Shown: one piece after another, positions 39,723-51,549 of the stretch
Numbering within the stretch: the first letter of the stretch is position 1
Layout: each line of letters begins with the position of its first letter
Source of the DNA: Syngnathus acus
Taxonomy: Eukaryota > Chordata > Actinopteri > Syngnathiformes > Syngnathidae
NCBI RefSeq assembly: GCF_901709675.1
Contig: NC_051098.1
Span: forward strand, 12,553,918 to 12,617,917
Reading direction: 5' to 3'
DNA: 64,000 nucleotides
Notes under the pieces: model-generated
Seen by the model: only the letters and a program-made list of their open reading frames with translations
The model's database searches: none
What the model was told of the DNA's origin: nothing
Program-made: the position numbers and the translations under genes

Positions 39723-41184
39723 GGCAGTGGACTGAAAATGACAAGTGATTGGTTGTGACCGACCACCTGACAACGGTGATGATATTTGCAGTCCACAACC
39801 AGTTGCAAAATGGCTGCCCTGTGAGTGAGGTGAATTTGCCTCTTTAATTCATATTCCACAAACGACTACAACATATTATTGCAGAGAAAATTTTGGGGTT
39901 GATGATGCACAAAGGAACAGAAAAATGTTCACGTTGGCTTTTTTTTTTTTTTTCACCCACTTAGCGTGTTCGTGCACAGCTGCGTGCCTGCTGCCGACTT
40001 CCCCTCCCACTGATGACATATTGCGATTCAAACATGGACAATTATGACAGAATTAACGGAATGCTTCTACTGCCAGCTTTCACGCATAATTGCACAAACA
40101 TGACCAACAAAAAAGATGGCGCAATTAGAGCAGGTAAAGGCGAAGGGGGCGGTCCTAAACAGCTGCAGATCATCTCCGCGGCCACGACATGTTGGGACAA
40201 CATTGCGTGAAAACATCACATGCATTCAGGCATTCTTCAGAAATATCACATCCCAGCCAAGAACAAACATGCGGCTTGCAAATGCAATCCTCCAAAACTT
40301 TTAATGGTCTGGCAACCATTTCAGCTTCAACACTTGAACACTCTGCTTTCAGTAGGGACTAAAGCGACATGATCCAAACATTTTGAAGATGACGAGCATG
40401 ATGAAAGGAAAAAAAAAAAACAGCGAGCTCATCTTGATCTTCGCCTCCAAGCCGCAATACCACAATACGCCGCTTCACAATGCATATTTGCCAAATAAAA
40501 AGGAGAAGCATTCAATAAAATGCTTGGTACTCACCAGAGATGCCGAGGCAGACTTTCTTGAAGCAAGCCCCCCAAGAATTCTTGACTTCCTCGCAATGTC
40601 CACTCGAAACACAAATGTTTCTGTTCTTTGAAAGTCTCTTGATCTAAGTAGCATGGGCCATTTTTGCACCAGTGCAATGTGACTTGCCACTGGATGTTGC
40701 GTGCTTGAGGGCTTGACATTGTGCGGCTGGAAAATAATGCAAAATGTCAAATGCAAAATGTCATCTCACCAAGAGCCCACTTGCATGCTGAGTCCACTTA
40801 CCTTTGACCCTTGACCTTTGACAGGAAGACACATCTGGAGCAGTAGCTACATTAAAAAAAAAATTGTTTCACAAGGTTCATAATAATTTTTTGGGAAATT
40901 TCCGAATGCATTCACTCGAGAATTAATTGTTCAATTCCAATATGAAGTTCAATATTTACATTGATAACGTTTTCAAGCCAATCAGATGAAGCATCATGAA
41001 AAAATAAACATAAAATAAAAACGGGGGGGTGAACTGAAGAAATCATCCCATTCCCTGCCTTGCTGCTCTTGCTGCCTTTCTAAAAATGCACCCAGCATTT
41101 TCAACAATCATATTTGTATCATCCCATATTGTATTATTTCACATTTTGTGAAACAAATCAGGGGTGAATAGTTTGTTTACATAC

Positions 41185-41362
41185 CTGATATGAAGTCCTC
41201 ATTGCATATCCTTGTGTAAATCGTAGGTTTCCATCGTTCACGACGAATATCCGCGATCCATTTATCGCGTTTTTTCATGTTCGCCGGAAATCTATAGAAG
41301 CTAAGATTTGGTTTATCGCCTCGTCTATTGCTACATCCAACAGCACAGCAGGTATCCGGCAT
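41185..41362 (-). CDS. THAP-domain first coding exon (partial gene or transposon-derived)
   Basis: From ATG at 41362 the minus strand encodes MPDTCCAVGCSNRR and then about 45 more residues that fit a THAP zinc-finger domain, a DNA-binding fold found in host regulators and in P-element- and Kolobok-like transposases. Visible THAP landmarks are the paired cysteines (C5, C10), the FYRFP motif, a tryptophan in DKWIADIRR and a final CNEDF. The usual C-x2-H pair is C-x2-D here, so one zinc ligand looks lost. The exon ends at a consensus donor, CAG followed by GTATGT, in phase 1. Later exons were not found. An in-frame upstream ATG exists at 41452 but the THAP start is the natural N-terminus. Whether this is a live gene or a relic is undecided. 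Confidence 0.7.
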
Positions 41363-41482
41363 TTTTAAGCTCAAATAGCAGCAGATATAACAAGAAAGCG
41401 TGTGTGAGTCGTTGACCGGCACTGAAAAGTTGACCGCCAAGATGGCCGCCAAGCTAATGTGGGTCGCTTGATGACGTCAGCT
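41363..41482 (-). promoter_or_regulatory. promoter-like region of the THAP exon: CRE and YY1-like sites
   Basis: Just upstream of the THAP exon lie a perfect palindromic CRE (TGACGTCA, 41472-41479) and a YY1-like core (AAGATGGCCGCC on the plus strand, near 41440-41452), which commonly mark TATA-less promoters close to the start site. The role as promoter is inferred from position and orientation. Confidence 0.4.
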
Positions 41483-41499
41483 GCAAAGCCTCTATTTGG

Positions 41500-43030
41500 C
41501 CAGTAGGACGCATACTAAACAAGGAAGAAGCAGCGCTCCCTGGTGGTTGGCTGACTCCTGTTTGAGGAAGGTGCTTGTATAACAAAGATAAAAAAAATGA
41601 GAGAAAGCGCTTTTATTCCTGTGCAGCACAGCCTGAAATGAATTAAAATTCAAAAATTGCTTACCTGTTTTCCAAAGTATTATTTTTTTAACAGAATATC
41701 TTTTTTCCGTTTGACGAAAATAAAATCCGTTTAGATTTGTTTTTCTGCTTTTCAGATTTTTTCTTTTTTTTTTTAAATAGTTTTCTGTCACTAAAAATAG
41801 TAGAAAAAATATTTCTCCAAAAAATCTGAAAAACATGTAAATTAACAATAATAATAAAATATACAATAACAATAACATTGTTTGGATTCCTTGGAGGCAA
41901 TCATGTGGAACAGAAGAAGAAACGAGGTTATTGTTCCTGCGAGAACGAATGTAATTGGGCAAATGACTCGAGCTGATCGATGGCAAATTAGTCCAATCAT
42001 AATTGATCTGTGTCTATGGATCATGCTGCTCGATAGCCGCCACTACGCCCCGCTAATTCATCAATCGATGTGTGTGTGCGTGTGTGTAGGTGTGTGTGTG
42101 TGTGTTTGTATTTCAACTATTACCAACTGTTGCTTTTTAAATATTTATTTCTATCCATTTTGATTGCAACCAGTGCACGAGAGGAAGACGAGGTCGGAGG
42201 CCGACGAGGTCGGAGCACGACACGGCGCCAGTCTTTGGCACCATTTCCCAAAGTCATGGCCAATCGGCGTGATGACAAGAAGCGACGAGCTGAGCAGCGG
42301 CCATTCTATTTGAGGAACAAAAAACAACGCCTGCTCTACGCACATCTGTGACCTTTTCCCGCCGTCGGCGCAGAGCACGCAGCGGACACACTTCATCTCT
42401 CGGCAAATGAGGCCGAGGAGAGAGCGCCCACCGAGTCAATGAGTGTCTTTTTTGCACGTAGTCATGGGAAACGGCTGTCGCGGAGCTTCGGCTTAACATC
42501 GACCGTGCGCTAAAAGCCTCCGTGCCGCTACACCACATGCTAGCTTGATGATAAGTAGTTAAAAAAACAACTAGAACTGAAAAATCATTGCCTGTATAAG
42601 GTTGTAAATAATAAGAATTAATTTTTTTTAACATTATCTGTGTTAATGTGAGAAATACTGGAGGATTTATTTGCTGGTCAATACTTGGCGTCCACGTCTG
42701 AGACAATATTTCCATGCGAAGGTAATTCACAATCGCTCGCAAACAATTCGTATGTGTACGGTGAGAGAACGCGCAAGTCCCACGGGAGCCTTAGTGCTCA
42801 TTTCCTCTTGAAATTATTCATCAGCGCTCTGCTCATTAATATGGAAAAGAGGAAAAAAGTGGCATTGTCTTGTTCGTGTGACCTTTCCTGCCAAGATGGT
42901 TTTGGTGACGGGGGATCTGATGAAGGGTTGGGGCAAGGGGGGGGGGGCTTTAATGAAGGGTGTTGCATCCGCATCTAATTGGACAATGATGCGCTTACGT
43001 GGCCAAGGGAATCAATCTTAAAGCTACAAA
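41500..43030. other. non-coding stretch
   Basis: An AT-rich zone lies at 41.6-41.9 kb, a (TG)n block at about 42070-42105 and a CTCF-like element at 41534-41547. No gene seen. Confidence 0.5.
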
Positions 43031-43147
43031 ATATCATACTAACACTAATAATATAATATGTAAGCACATTTCAAGGCCCTCAAGGACACTGTACATAAAA
43101 TCAACAAGAGGGTGGGGCTGATGCGATGAAAGCAAAGAGGCTGTTTG

Positions 43148-43250
43148 GCTAATGAGGCATGCAGCAGAGTTCTGGACCAGTTGGAGCTTACGTCGGGATT
43201 TTGAGGGAGCCCCAACGAGAAGGCACTTGTAACAATCAATACGGGAGGGA
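43148..43250 (-). pseudogene. LINE reverse-transcriptase fragment
   Basis: The minus strand encodes SRIDCYKCLLVGAPSKS followed by RRKLQLVQNSAACLIS. This is the well-known C-terminal reverse-transcriptase block (SRLDYCNxLLxGLPxKS...LQLVQNxAARL) of fish non-LTR retrotransposons of the L2/CR1-like group. The match fades quickly on both sides and several expected residues are changed, so it is a short, dead, 5'-truncated piece. Flanking sequence from about 43.03 to 43.53 kb on the same strand may belong to the same element but is too decayed to read. Confidence 0.8.
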
Positions 43251-43529
43251 CGTAACAAAGGCGTGAGGGAGGGGCCAAGTGAGCAGACTGAGTTATGTGT
43301 AAGGAATGATAGGTAGATGATGAAAAGCAAGGGGGACAGCTGAGGTCACTGGGGAGGGGGCGGATGAGAAGAACTTTGCCTGGATGAACCGAGAGTGGTC
43401 GGAATGGAAGCATTCTAAGCCGGTGTGTTTGTGTCCAAAGTCTATTGGGGAGGACGGGATGCAAAATGGTGTCAAAGGTCGCACTCGGGTCACCAGTGAG
43501 GAACCGCGCGGTCCGTTACGGTACTTCAA

Positions 43530-46500
43530 TCTTCCTTAGCAAACACAAGCTATGTCGCCTGTTACATGATCTCCTCCGTCTTTCCTTTGCAATGAACATT
43601 ATTATTTGCCACCATTTTGGGGCAGCATCAAAAGGTGAAGAAGCAAAAAGAGGGAGCCGGGTCCCCGGTGGGCTTTGAGCGTGCCGCAATAACACGTGTT
43701 TGCTTGTCATCTGACCTCCATTTTCTCATCCTGACCCCCCCGTCACTCGTCGACACATAACACGGAGCGCGGCGGTGGACGTTGATGGAGGAGGCGTTGG
43801 GCCGGGGAGGGGGACAAAAATAAATAAATCATAAAACAGTGAATCAGACGCGACGCTTTTGATTGGTGTGATGATTGAGAGCTTGCTGCTTTTCCATCAA
43901 GCAAACAAATGGATGGATGTTGCTTTGAGGAGGCGGTGGTGATTGTGCAAAAAAAAACGCCCGGGGGTGGGGGGGGGGGGGGGGTTTGGGGGGGGGGGGT
44001 CACGTAAACATGCTTCGGCCCAGCAGCGAGTCGATTGGATTCTAACCCAGTTTTTGTGATTTTGTTTTTCAGTTAGCAGTCTTTTTTTCCCCCCATGTTA
44101 AGTCACGTGGCATTTTATACAACAAAAAGTGTGCTTCAATAAAATTGTTCAATTTTGAATTGATCTAACTAGTACTAATTCTTAAAAAAAAAAAAATCAA
44201 TTTTAAAGGTGATTCCATAAGAGGATAGATCCCAGCGGGACACCCTTGAGGAGCCTCTTTCATCCGCTCCGCTTCGTGATTGGCTGATGAGATGGAGAAA
44301 GAAAAAGGAGCTGGGAGGAAAAGCAATGTTCCACAAGACTACACATTCATTAGCGCAAATAAATCTCCATTAAGACAAATGGCGGTCGCATAATCAGGCT
44401 GCGTGAACAATTAGACACTTGCGATTAGTTTCCCCCCACAAAATTGGAAGTGACACCTGCACAATTGCGAGAGCGGAACGAGGACTCAGAAGAACCACGC
44501 TAGTTCATATTTGGATGTCATTTATGTCAACCCAAAAACAAGTAACTGGAATAAACAGATGACACAGGTGCGGAGGCCATGAAATAAAGTCATTCAATAT
44601 TTTTTTAAATTATTTAATCTTTCATAACTTCATTAAAAAGTATTCAAATGAAAAAGATAAATCAAAAACCTGTTTAATTAATTTACTAGTAGCCTGCAAC
44701 AGTGTAAAATAAAACAATTCTAGCTGAAGTTGGGCGAGATGCGGGTTACGCCCGAGACTGGTCGCCGGCCGAACACAAAGGCAACCATTCACACCTAGAA
44801 GACAATATAGTGTTCAATCTGTTTTTGGAAAGTCGGAGGAAACCCGATGAGCCACTAGCTGCTTCAGGGGAGATTGAAAAGCGCAAACGCCGGAGGCGCT
44901 CAAGTGGAGCAAAGATCAGGTTTTCTCCAACAAAGGCTCCCGACTGCATCAGGACGCTTCAAACGTTGGCTGGTTTCGGGCGCAAGGCTTTGTCGTTTGC
45001 TTGCCGCTACCTTTCATCTCCAAAGCTTCGAGACGAAACAAATGGACGCTCTTCCCTGGGAAGAGGCGCTCATCGAGGGAATGGTTGGGGGGGATGAGGA
45101 TGTAAGGGAAAGGAAAGGAGGGAAGAAAGGACAGAGGAAAGGTCAGAGAAAAGGGGAAAAAAAAGAATGGGGAAAGGGGGAAAAAATGTGACAAGACAGA
45201 AAAAGCAAAAGAAAATGGACAGGGAAAGGAGAGGAAAAGAAAAAAAGAAGTGTTGGTGTAAAGAAAAAAATCAAAGGGCAAATTAAAGGGAAGGAGGGAA
45301 GGAAAGAGGAAAAAACCAAAAGATAGCTAGCGAGATACAAGATAGAGGGCTCCCCCGTGTGGCTTCAGTGTGCACTGCAACTAAAATAAAAAAACTACAA
45401 TCATGGTAACGGCAACGACAGCAATGATATGTTGACATTTATTGTGCGCTGACCTCTTGTGTATGTATATATTTATATATATATATACTGTATATACATC
45501 CATTTTTGAACATCTAAAATGTACATGGGAAGAAATAATAACTTAATGCCACTAGCCGGGAATGGGCGCGGGACACGATGAGCAAACGTGACGAGGAAGG
45601 CGGCGGTGATCGACGTGGGTGGGTTAGTGTTGCTAAGATAGAAATCTATACATTACTTATACATCCTTTTTTTTCAATCATTACTAGGGTGCTACGACAC
45701 ATCATTGATGAGATCATTCACTTGTTGCGTACATCCACAGCAAAAAGCAACAAAACGTTTGAGCGTGGAAAAGTTATGCTCATGGTTTTGTGTCCAAAGA
45801 AAAACAAAGCGGCTGCGTGGCCGCTTTCTACGGCTACTTTCTAATTCGACGCACGCACAAAGAGAGAGAGAGAGAACAGGACGCAGAGGATACACCAAAA
45901 AGGTAAACATGCATGGTACAGCACTACCGAGCGGGTGTATGTGAGCACGTGTGTGCGTTGGCAACAGTGCGGGCCGGGTTGTTGACGTTTCCAACAAGGT
46001 CCTTATTGCACACTCAACTTGCATGCTAATCAACGAAAGAACGATGACTATCTCTTTGGAAGACTCACGTACGTTATGCGCATCGGCGAGGGAAGCTCAG
46101 CCCCGCCCTGCCTGAGCCTCCCTCGCCATCTCAGCGATGGCCACTGAGTGTATGTGTTGCGTTATGTGGCACACTTAGCTTAGCCTCAACATAGACTCGC
46201 ACGAAAAGTCGAAATGTCGAGCGCAGCCCCGTTGGCAATTGGCCCTCCAACTTGAGGTTGCCGCAGCAATGGCCACCGTGCTTTGGCACCACCTAGTGGC
46301 GTCTTTGTTTCTGGCAACTAAGTTGACTGATAAAACAATAAATGACGCGTTGGGCTGAGCGTGCGACTGAGTTTTTTGAAACAATCTTAGATGAAGTCAT
46401 TTTCTACTGTACATGGTGGCATTTATCCTGAAAGGCTGCCATGAGGAGATTCAAGTGGATGACAATTTAGGTTGCGTGTGTTCCAGAGCTTCCAATGTCA

Positions 46501-46847
46501 CTTAGCATACTCTTAACGCACACATTGCGCCGAGGCCTAATAGGGAACAACGTAGTGTATGTGAGAGACAATCTACAGCGCTCATTCGAGCATCTTTTAT
46601 CACGTGACGGATGTCCCAACATTCCAAGCGTTGTTTCTGTTAAAACACAAAAATAGTTGAGAATCACATCAAAGAATCCCAGTAAGGCTGGAATGCCATC
46701 TATTAGGAGAGGAAAGTTTCCCCCCCAAAAAAAAAAAAAAAATCAGGTCGCCTTTTGCCCCTTGAGCATGTGAGTGTGTAAGGTGTCAAAAAGTGTGAGG
46801 AAAAAATTGGAGCTGTTTTGCATGGACCTTGGCGGCGCGGCGGCCCA
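43530..46847. other. non-coding stretch below apbb1
   Basis: It holds broken G-runs at about 43966-44000, a purine-rich tract at 45095-45322 and a TA-rich block at about 45468-45500. I found no AATAAA on the minus strand between 46000 and 46847 for apbb1, so its poly(A) site uses a variant hexamer or lies further left. Confidence 0.5.
45095..45322. repeat. polypurine tract of about 230 bp
   Basis: The plus strand is almost entirely A and G (units such as GGGAAAGG and GAGGAAAA), with scattered T and C. Confidence 0.85.
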
Positions 46848-49800
46848 TCAAGGTGACTGGGAGCCCGAACGGTAACTCTTGAAGCTGCCCAGCAGGCTCT
46901 GCACTCCTTTCTTGACGCGGCGGGCCACAGAGTCGGCGGGCGGGGTGGGCAAGCAAGACGCCAGGCTGGGCGGACGTGCGTCCAGACACTTCTGGTAGCG
47001 TAGCTTCAAAACAGAAGTACAATGTTAAAATGGAAACGCCACAAAGAATGAGGATACTTTGTAAGATAATGGACAAATTCAAATGTAATGAATGACAGGA
47101 CTAAAATGTTTTATGATGTGAGCAAATATACAACGTGCGGTTGATATCAACATTTCAGGGTGACAAAAATTAACTGATTGAAAGTCAGATAAAAATGAAT
47201 ATGGGGCATTTCTGTGGTTGCCCCTCCCAAATGCAGAAAGACTGACCATGCAGGCGGCCTGGACAGCCTCGCTGAGGCTGGCGGCGTTGGGCTCGCACCA
47301 AAACTTGTGGCAGGTGAAGTCTCGCGGGCCGTCGGCCATGATGAAGGCGAAGGTGCGCACGTCCTTGCCCACGCCCATGAAAGACAGGAAGCGCACGCGG
47401 CACTCCGACACGACCTCGTCCGTCTGAAAATAGCAAGTTTGGTCAGCCAAGGCGTCTTCGACCTCGCTGACGGCGTCGCTTTTCTACGACAATTTACATT
47501 TCTTATGCATACCTGTTATGTTAAACAAATGAAATCACATTTACAAAAAGACTGCACTTGGTTACAGAAGAAGGAATCCAACCCTCAAAAGGGGAAAGAA
47601 AAAAAAAATGCTCTTGAACCTGTTTTGCGAGTATGGTGAGCGTCGCGGGCGCCACGTTGACAGACACCGGAGTCCAGTCATTTTTGTCTTTGCCCTCCAC
47701 GGCCACCTCCAGAGCCTCGTTGATCACGTCCATGCCTGCCAAACGTGTCCTCGTGTCAGATACGTGCGAGAGGAAAGCGTGACAACAGGGAGTGGAGTCT
47801 TTTCTTACCCACTGGCTTGAGCACGGCCTCGCAGCCGAGGTAATACACTTGGAAGCGCTGGAAAAGTTCATTCTTGGGAGCCGGAAACTCTGGCAAAAGA
47901 AGGAAACGATCCATGTGAGCAACCGGAAAATCTTGAAGAGGTGCTTTTGTTTACCTTCAACGGACAACGGCTTGCCCGTGTCTGAGCTGAGACGACTCAC
48001 GCCGGGCTTGGACGCCTTTCTTTCCATCATTATCTATCGGGAACGTGCAAAGAGGAAAACGGTGTTGACCCCCGCTGTTGAAAGCGTATCGCGCGAGGCG
48101 AGTCCCACCTTGGCGCACATCTCGTGCAGAGTGGTGGCGATGTTCTTGGCGGGCGAGTCGCAGCGAAACACGTGACACTTCAGGACCTGCGTCAGACTGT
48201 CCCGGGCCACGTAGGCAAAATCCCTGCGGGGCAAAGCGCACAAATTTGAAATTCACCATTATGAGGCGGAAAGGTTGCGCACACCACAGAGAGCATAAAA
48301 AAAAAAAAAAAAAAAGGCCTCGAGTATACCTTTCCCTGTTGGCATGGGCAAAAAGCAGCATGGAAGAAAAACACAAGCGTTAGAACAATGGCAAGACGCA
48401 GCTGTAATACCCTCGAATATCCAGCAGAGGCTCTCAAAGCGCAACTCGGAGTTGAAAAGCAAACGAGTCAAAAGGTTGAATCGAAATGATTCTTTCACAG
48501 GGCCACGTCCCTCTTGTGAGGAAAAACTCAGGTTGCACAACAATGAGTCCGTTTAGCTGCGCTGGGCGTGAAAACGGACCTGCCGTTGTCCCTGCCGACG
48601 CCCCATACGCGGATGCTGCCGATGGACTGCACGTGAAGCAGCGTCTGTCCCAGCGGGTCGATCAGGTTCATGGTGTCCTTCTCCAGCACCATCAGCATGT
48701 CCTTGCCCTGTGTGAAAAAGACGTGCATCAGTAGAGTTGGCTGAGCAATGTGGCCTTCAACGCAAATGGATTGGAGTTTTTTTTTCAGGTCTCAGAGCTG
48801 GCGTCACCTCTCCCCAGATGCCGGCCGTGTCGTCCAGGTTGTGCTTGTGGTAGGACAGCTGGCGGATGCAGTTGTTGACGGCCACGCTGCTCTTGCCCGG
48901 CGCCACGTCATCCTCCGACATCTCCACCCAGCCCAACGAACGCACGGCAAAGCACTGCCCCCAGCACAAGGGAGACGGTCAAGCAACAGTCCATCCCTCT
49001 TAGCACTCTCATCGCTAAAATGAGGGATAGCCGAAATATCAGAACGGACCGAGTACCTTGCTTTCTAAATCGGTGCAGAGTGGGACCGGGTTCTCTTCAT
49101 CCTCAGACTGGGAGCAGTTGTAGCTTCAGCGTGAGCGACAAGAGATTTAGTCAGTTTTCCTTGCAAAGCCTGTTGACGTGACGCTAAGAGAACTTACTTG
49201 AGGTTGATGGAAGCATAGCGGAGAGTGGCCCCCTCAAACTCTCGCAGGCTTCGATCCGACGCGGCCTCTCCTTCCTCCTGCGGACGTCACGGTTTAGAGA
49301 CGAGTTGGAATCCTGCGTGTGCCACGCGTTTCCAATACTTGTTACCTTCCACAGCTGTCCGTCGGCGCCGCCTTCCTCTATGCTGGAAAACTGCGGCCAG
49401 GATTCCTGAGAACACGCACGACATTGGCCGATCAAATGCGAGCACGCAAACACGGACCGTGCGACAAAGTTCCCTCGCTGGCTCGCTCGGGTCTTCCAAA
49501 TGGGAAAAATATTTGGGACTCGAGAGGGGGTCTGACCTCAGGCTCGTCGCACGGCGTCCTCTCCGGAGACACGGCGGAGGGCATCGTGGAGTCGCCCACC
49601 TGCCCTAGTGGGGAGGGGGGCTCCCACTGGGTGGTGCCGGTGGGGATGTGCCAGTAGTAGGTGCCCGACGTGTCGCGCACACGCATCCAGCCGGCCGGCA
49701 GGTCCGTGTCCGTCTCGAAGGCGCTCGAGTCCCAGAAGGAGTCTAGGGGATGATGAAGACAAATGCAGGCTTGGCTTCCGCGTGCGCCTCAAGTGCTCCG

Positions 49801-50382
49801 GTGCTCACCACGGTTGCCGTTGGGAGAAGAAGCGTCGGCGGCGTTAACGGGGCTGGCGGCGGACCAGTCGGCCTCATCGTCGCTCGGTATCCCGTTGACG
49901 TTGGCGAACAGGAGGCAGGCGCTCCTGCCGGGGACACCTCCCTCTTGTCCTTTGGGGGCGCCCTCTTCATCTGGAGGAGCTTCCTCCGACTTCTCCTCCT
50001 TGTCCTCCTCTTCCCTCTCCTTCTCCTTCTCATCCTCGTCCTCGTCCACAGCGTGGATGAGGAGCGGCTCGTTGAGGATGTTGTTGGCCTCTTCCCGGGT
50101 GGCCGCTTTGGGGGACTCGTCCCGCCCCCCGTCCGGGTTGCCATTGTGGCTGATGTTGCAGTTGTGGTCCTGCTCCTGCTGGTTCTCGCTCACCTTGCGC
50201 AGCTGGTTCTGACCCTCCTTGTGCCACTTGGCCTTGTTGCCTGTCGACTCGTGCTCGCACCAGTCGTTCAACTTGTTCTTTCGCAGCTCCTCGTCGCGCT
50301 GCTTGTTGGCCACGTACGGCCTGACGTCGTCGTCGTGGCCGCCCATCGCTGCTTCACGTTCCACGTAGCTGTTGACCGACAT
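46848..50382 (-). CDS. apbb1: APBB1/Fe65, amyloid precursor protein-binding family B member 1
   Basis: This is a cytoplasmic and nuclear adaptor that links the NPxY tail of APP-family proteins to other partners. Thirteen coding exons read right to left: 50382-49809, 49742-49537, 49405-49346, 49277-49198, 49123-49057, 48954-48808, 48707-48580, 48223-48109, 48033-47955, 47889-47809, 47735-47620, 47423-47247, 47003-46848. They total 1986 nt (661 codons plus TGA) and stay in frame throughout. An N-terminal motif [14 protein letters not shown] (residues 51-64) matches the human protein. An acidic stretch lies at about 112-140. The WW domain (about 205-237) has both tryptophans and the YYW core. 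PTB1 spans about 330-465 and PTB2 about 490-625. The tail after PTB2 keeps SVARRV and GVQSL. The protein is shorter than human (710 aa), mainly between the WW domain and PTB1. Most introns are 65-130 bp. The ATG is the first codon of the long conserved N-terminal exon. Homology is recalled from the family, not searched. Confidence 0.96.
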
Positions 50383-50529
50383 AGGGGAGACAATATACTC
50401 CCGGATTCTCTGCTTCTGCGTGTTGCTGCTCTGTACGGTTTATTGCTCATTTCCACTCTATACATTAGCATTTAGCTTTAGTGAAATGAAATCATTTCAA
50501 GAAATCTTATGGCAGCCTCGTGAGCAGTC

Positions 50530-51377
50530 TTTCTCAAATAGGGGGGCACGAGGGGGGTTCCAGGGGGTGCTCGTGACCTCAGCTAGCATTTGAATTAGGA
50601 TACAATTTTATGCAGAGGTGTACTTATTTTATAGACAAATCTATAGTGATTGACATGTAAAAGATAAGAGGGGGGGGGGGGGGCCCGTTATTCGCGTTCT
50701 GTGCCCAATAACCCCCCCCCCCCACCCCCGGGGGTTGATTGTGACGAAACGGAATGATGTTAGCAGGCTAACTCGCAAAACAGAACATTTATTTAATACC
50801 ACGATAGCAACCCTGTGGTATTTATTGGTCGTAATGTAATGCAAAATGCAAACCAAGAGGAGCTTCGCTGTTGTTAGCATGCTAGCTCACACAGCTAGTG
50901 AAGCTGTCTCACTCCAGTGGTGTTTTTAGTCGTCAATCGAGTCGAATGGCTCAAACTACACATCTAAATACACACTTTTAAATCATATCATTTATTTAAA
51001 CCAGCCAGCTAAGGCTGACATTTCGCTATGACGTTTTAATCTTTCCGATCCGAAGCGTACTTTGGCTATAGTTAATCTCTAATAATAACGTTGCCCTAAA
51101 TGTCACCATGGCATCGCGGTGACATTTATTGCTACTCGTGGAATCAAATAATACGCGATGAAATCAAATAGGCTCCATGAAACCCTGCCACGTCGGCCGC
51201 ATTTTTTTTTCTCGATGCCTCGGCCCGCCGCCGTATGACAATAACGGCCAGTCGGGCACCGTCCATCCGCCATCACTGCCGTCCGTCATTTTGGCTAAGC
51301 TAACGTTAGCTTCACGATTAAGCTCCGGAGCGTCGAATTAAAGCGCAATCTGCCCGTGTGGAAGCCTTTTCACTTAC
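50530..51377. other. apbb1: apbb1 intron 1
   Basis: Between the noncoding first exon and the ATG exon. It contains back-to-back G- and C-runs near 50670-50730 that could fold on each other, and otherwise no coding signal. Confidence 0.5.
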
Positions 51378-51545
51378 CGGCGGACCCTCCTTGGCTTCAA
51401 AAGACGTCCGGTTGAGCGAGTTAGCTACATGTTTCCATGATTAAGCAAGCGCAAACTGCTACCGTGCCCACGGCGACGGTCTCTCCAAACGGGATGGGGT
51501 GAGGTGGGGTGCGGAGGAGGGCAGTGGCAGCGGGGCTCTTACCCG
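51378..51545 (-). promoter_or_regulatory. apbb1: apbb1 promoter with one or two noncoding first exons
   Basis: On the minus strand a consensus donor (GTAAGT) follows GTCCGCCG at 51378, about 1 kb upstream of the apbb1 ATG. A second donor (GTAAGA) follows GCGAACCGG at 51543. Either could end a noncoding first exon that splices to the exon carrying the ATG at 50382. The acceptor of that exon is not clear: AG dinucleotides lie 20-40 bp before the ATG but the pyrimidine tract is poor. The transcription start is inferred to lie near or just above 51.55 kb. No TATA box is evident. Confidence 0.5.
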
Positions 51546-51549
51546 GTTC

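Noticed and set aside
40475-40756. Possible second exon of the THAP gene
   Set aside because: A donor-like GTGAGT follows a short open stretch near 40535, but no frame continues the THAP sequence or shows a transposase motif.
49750-50475. 241-codon plus-strand open frame rich in Leu and Val
   Set aside because: It is the antisense shadow of the acidic and Lys/Glu-rich first coding exon of apbb1.
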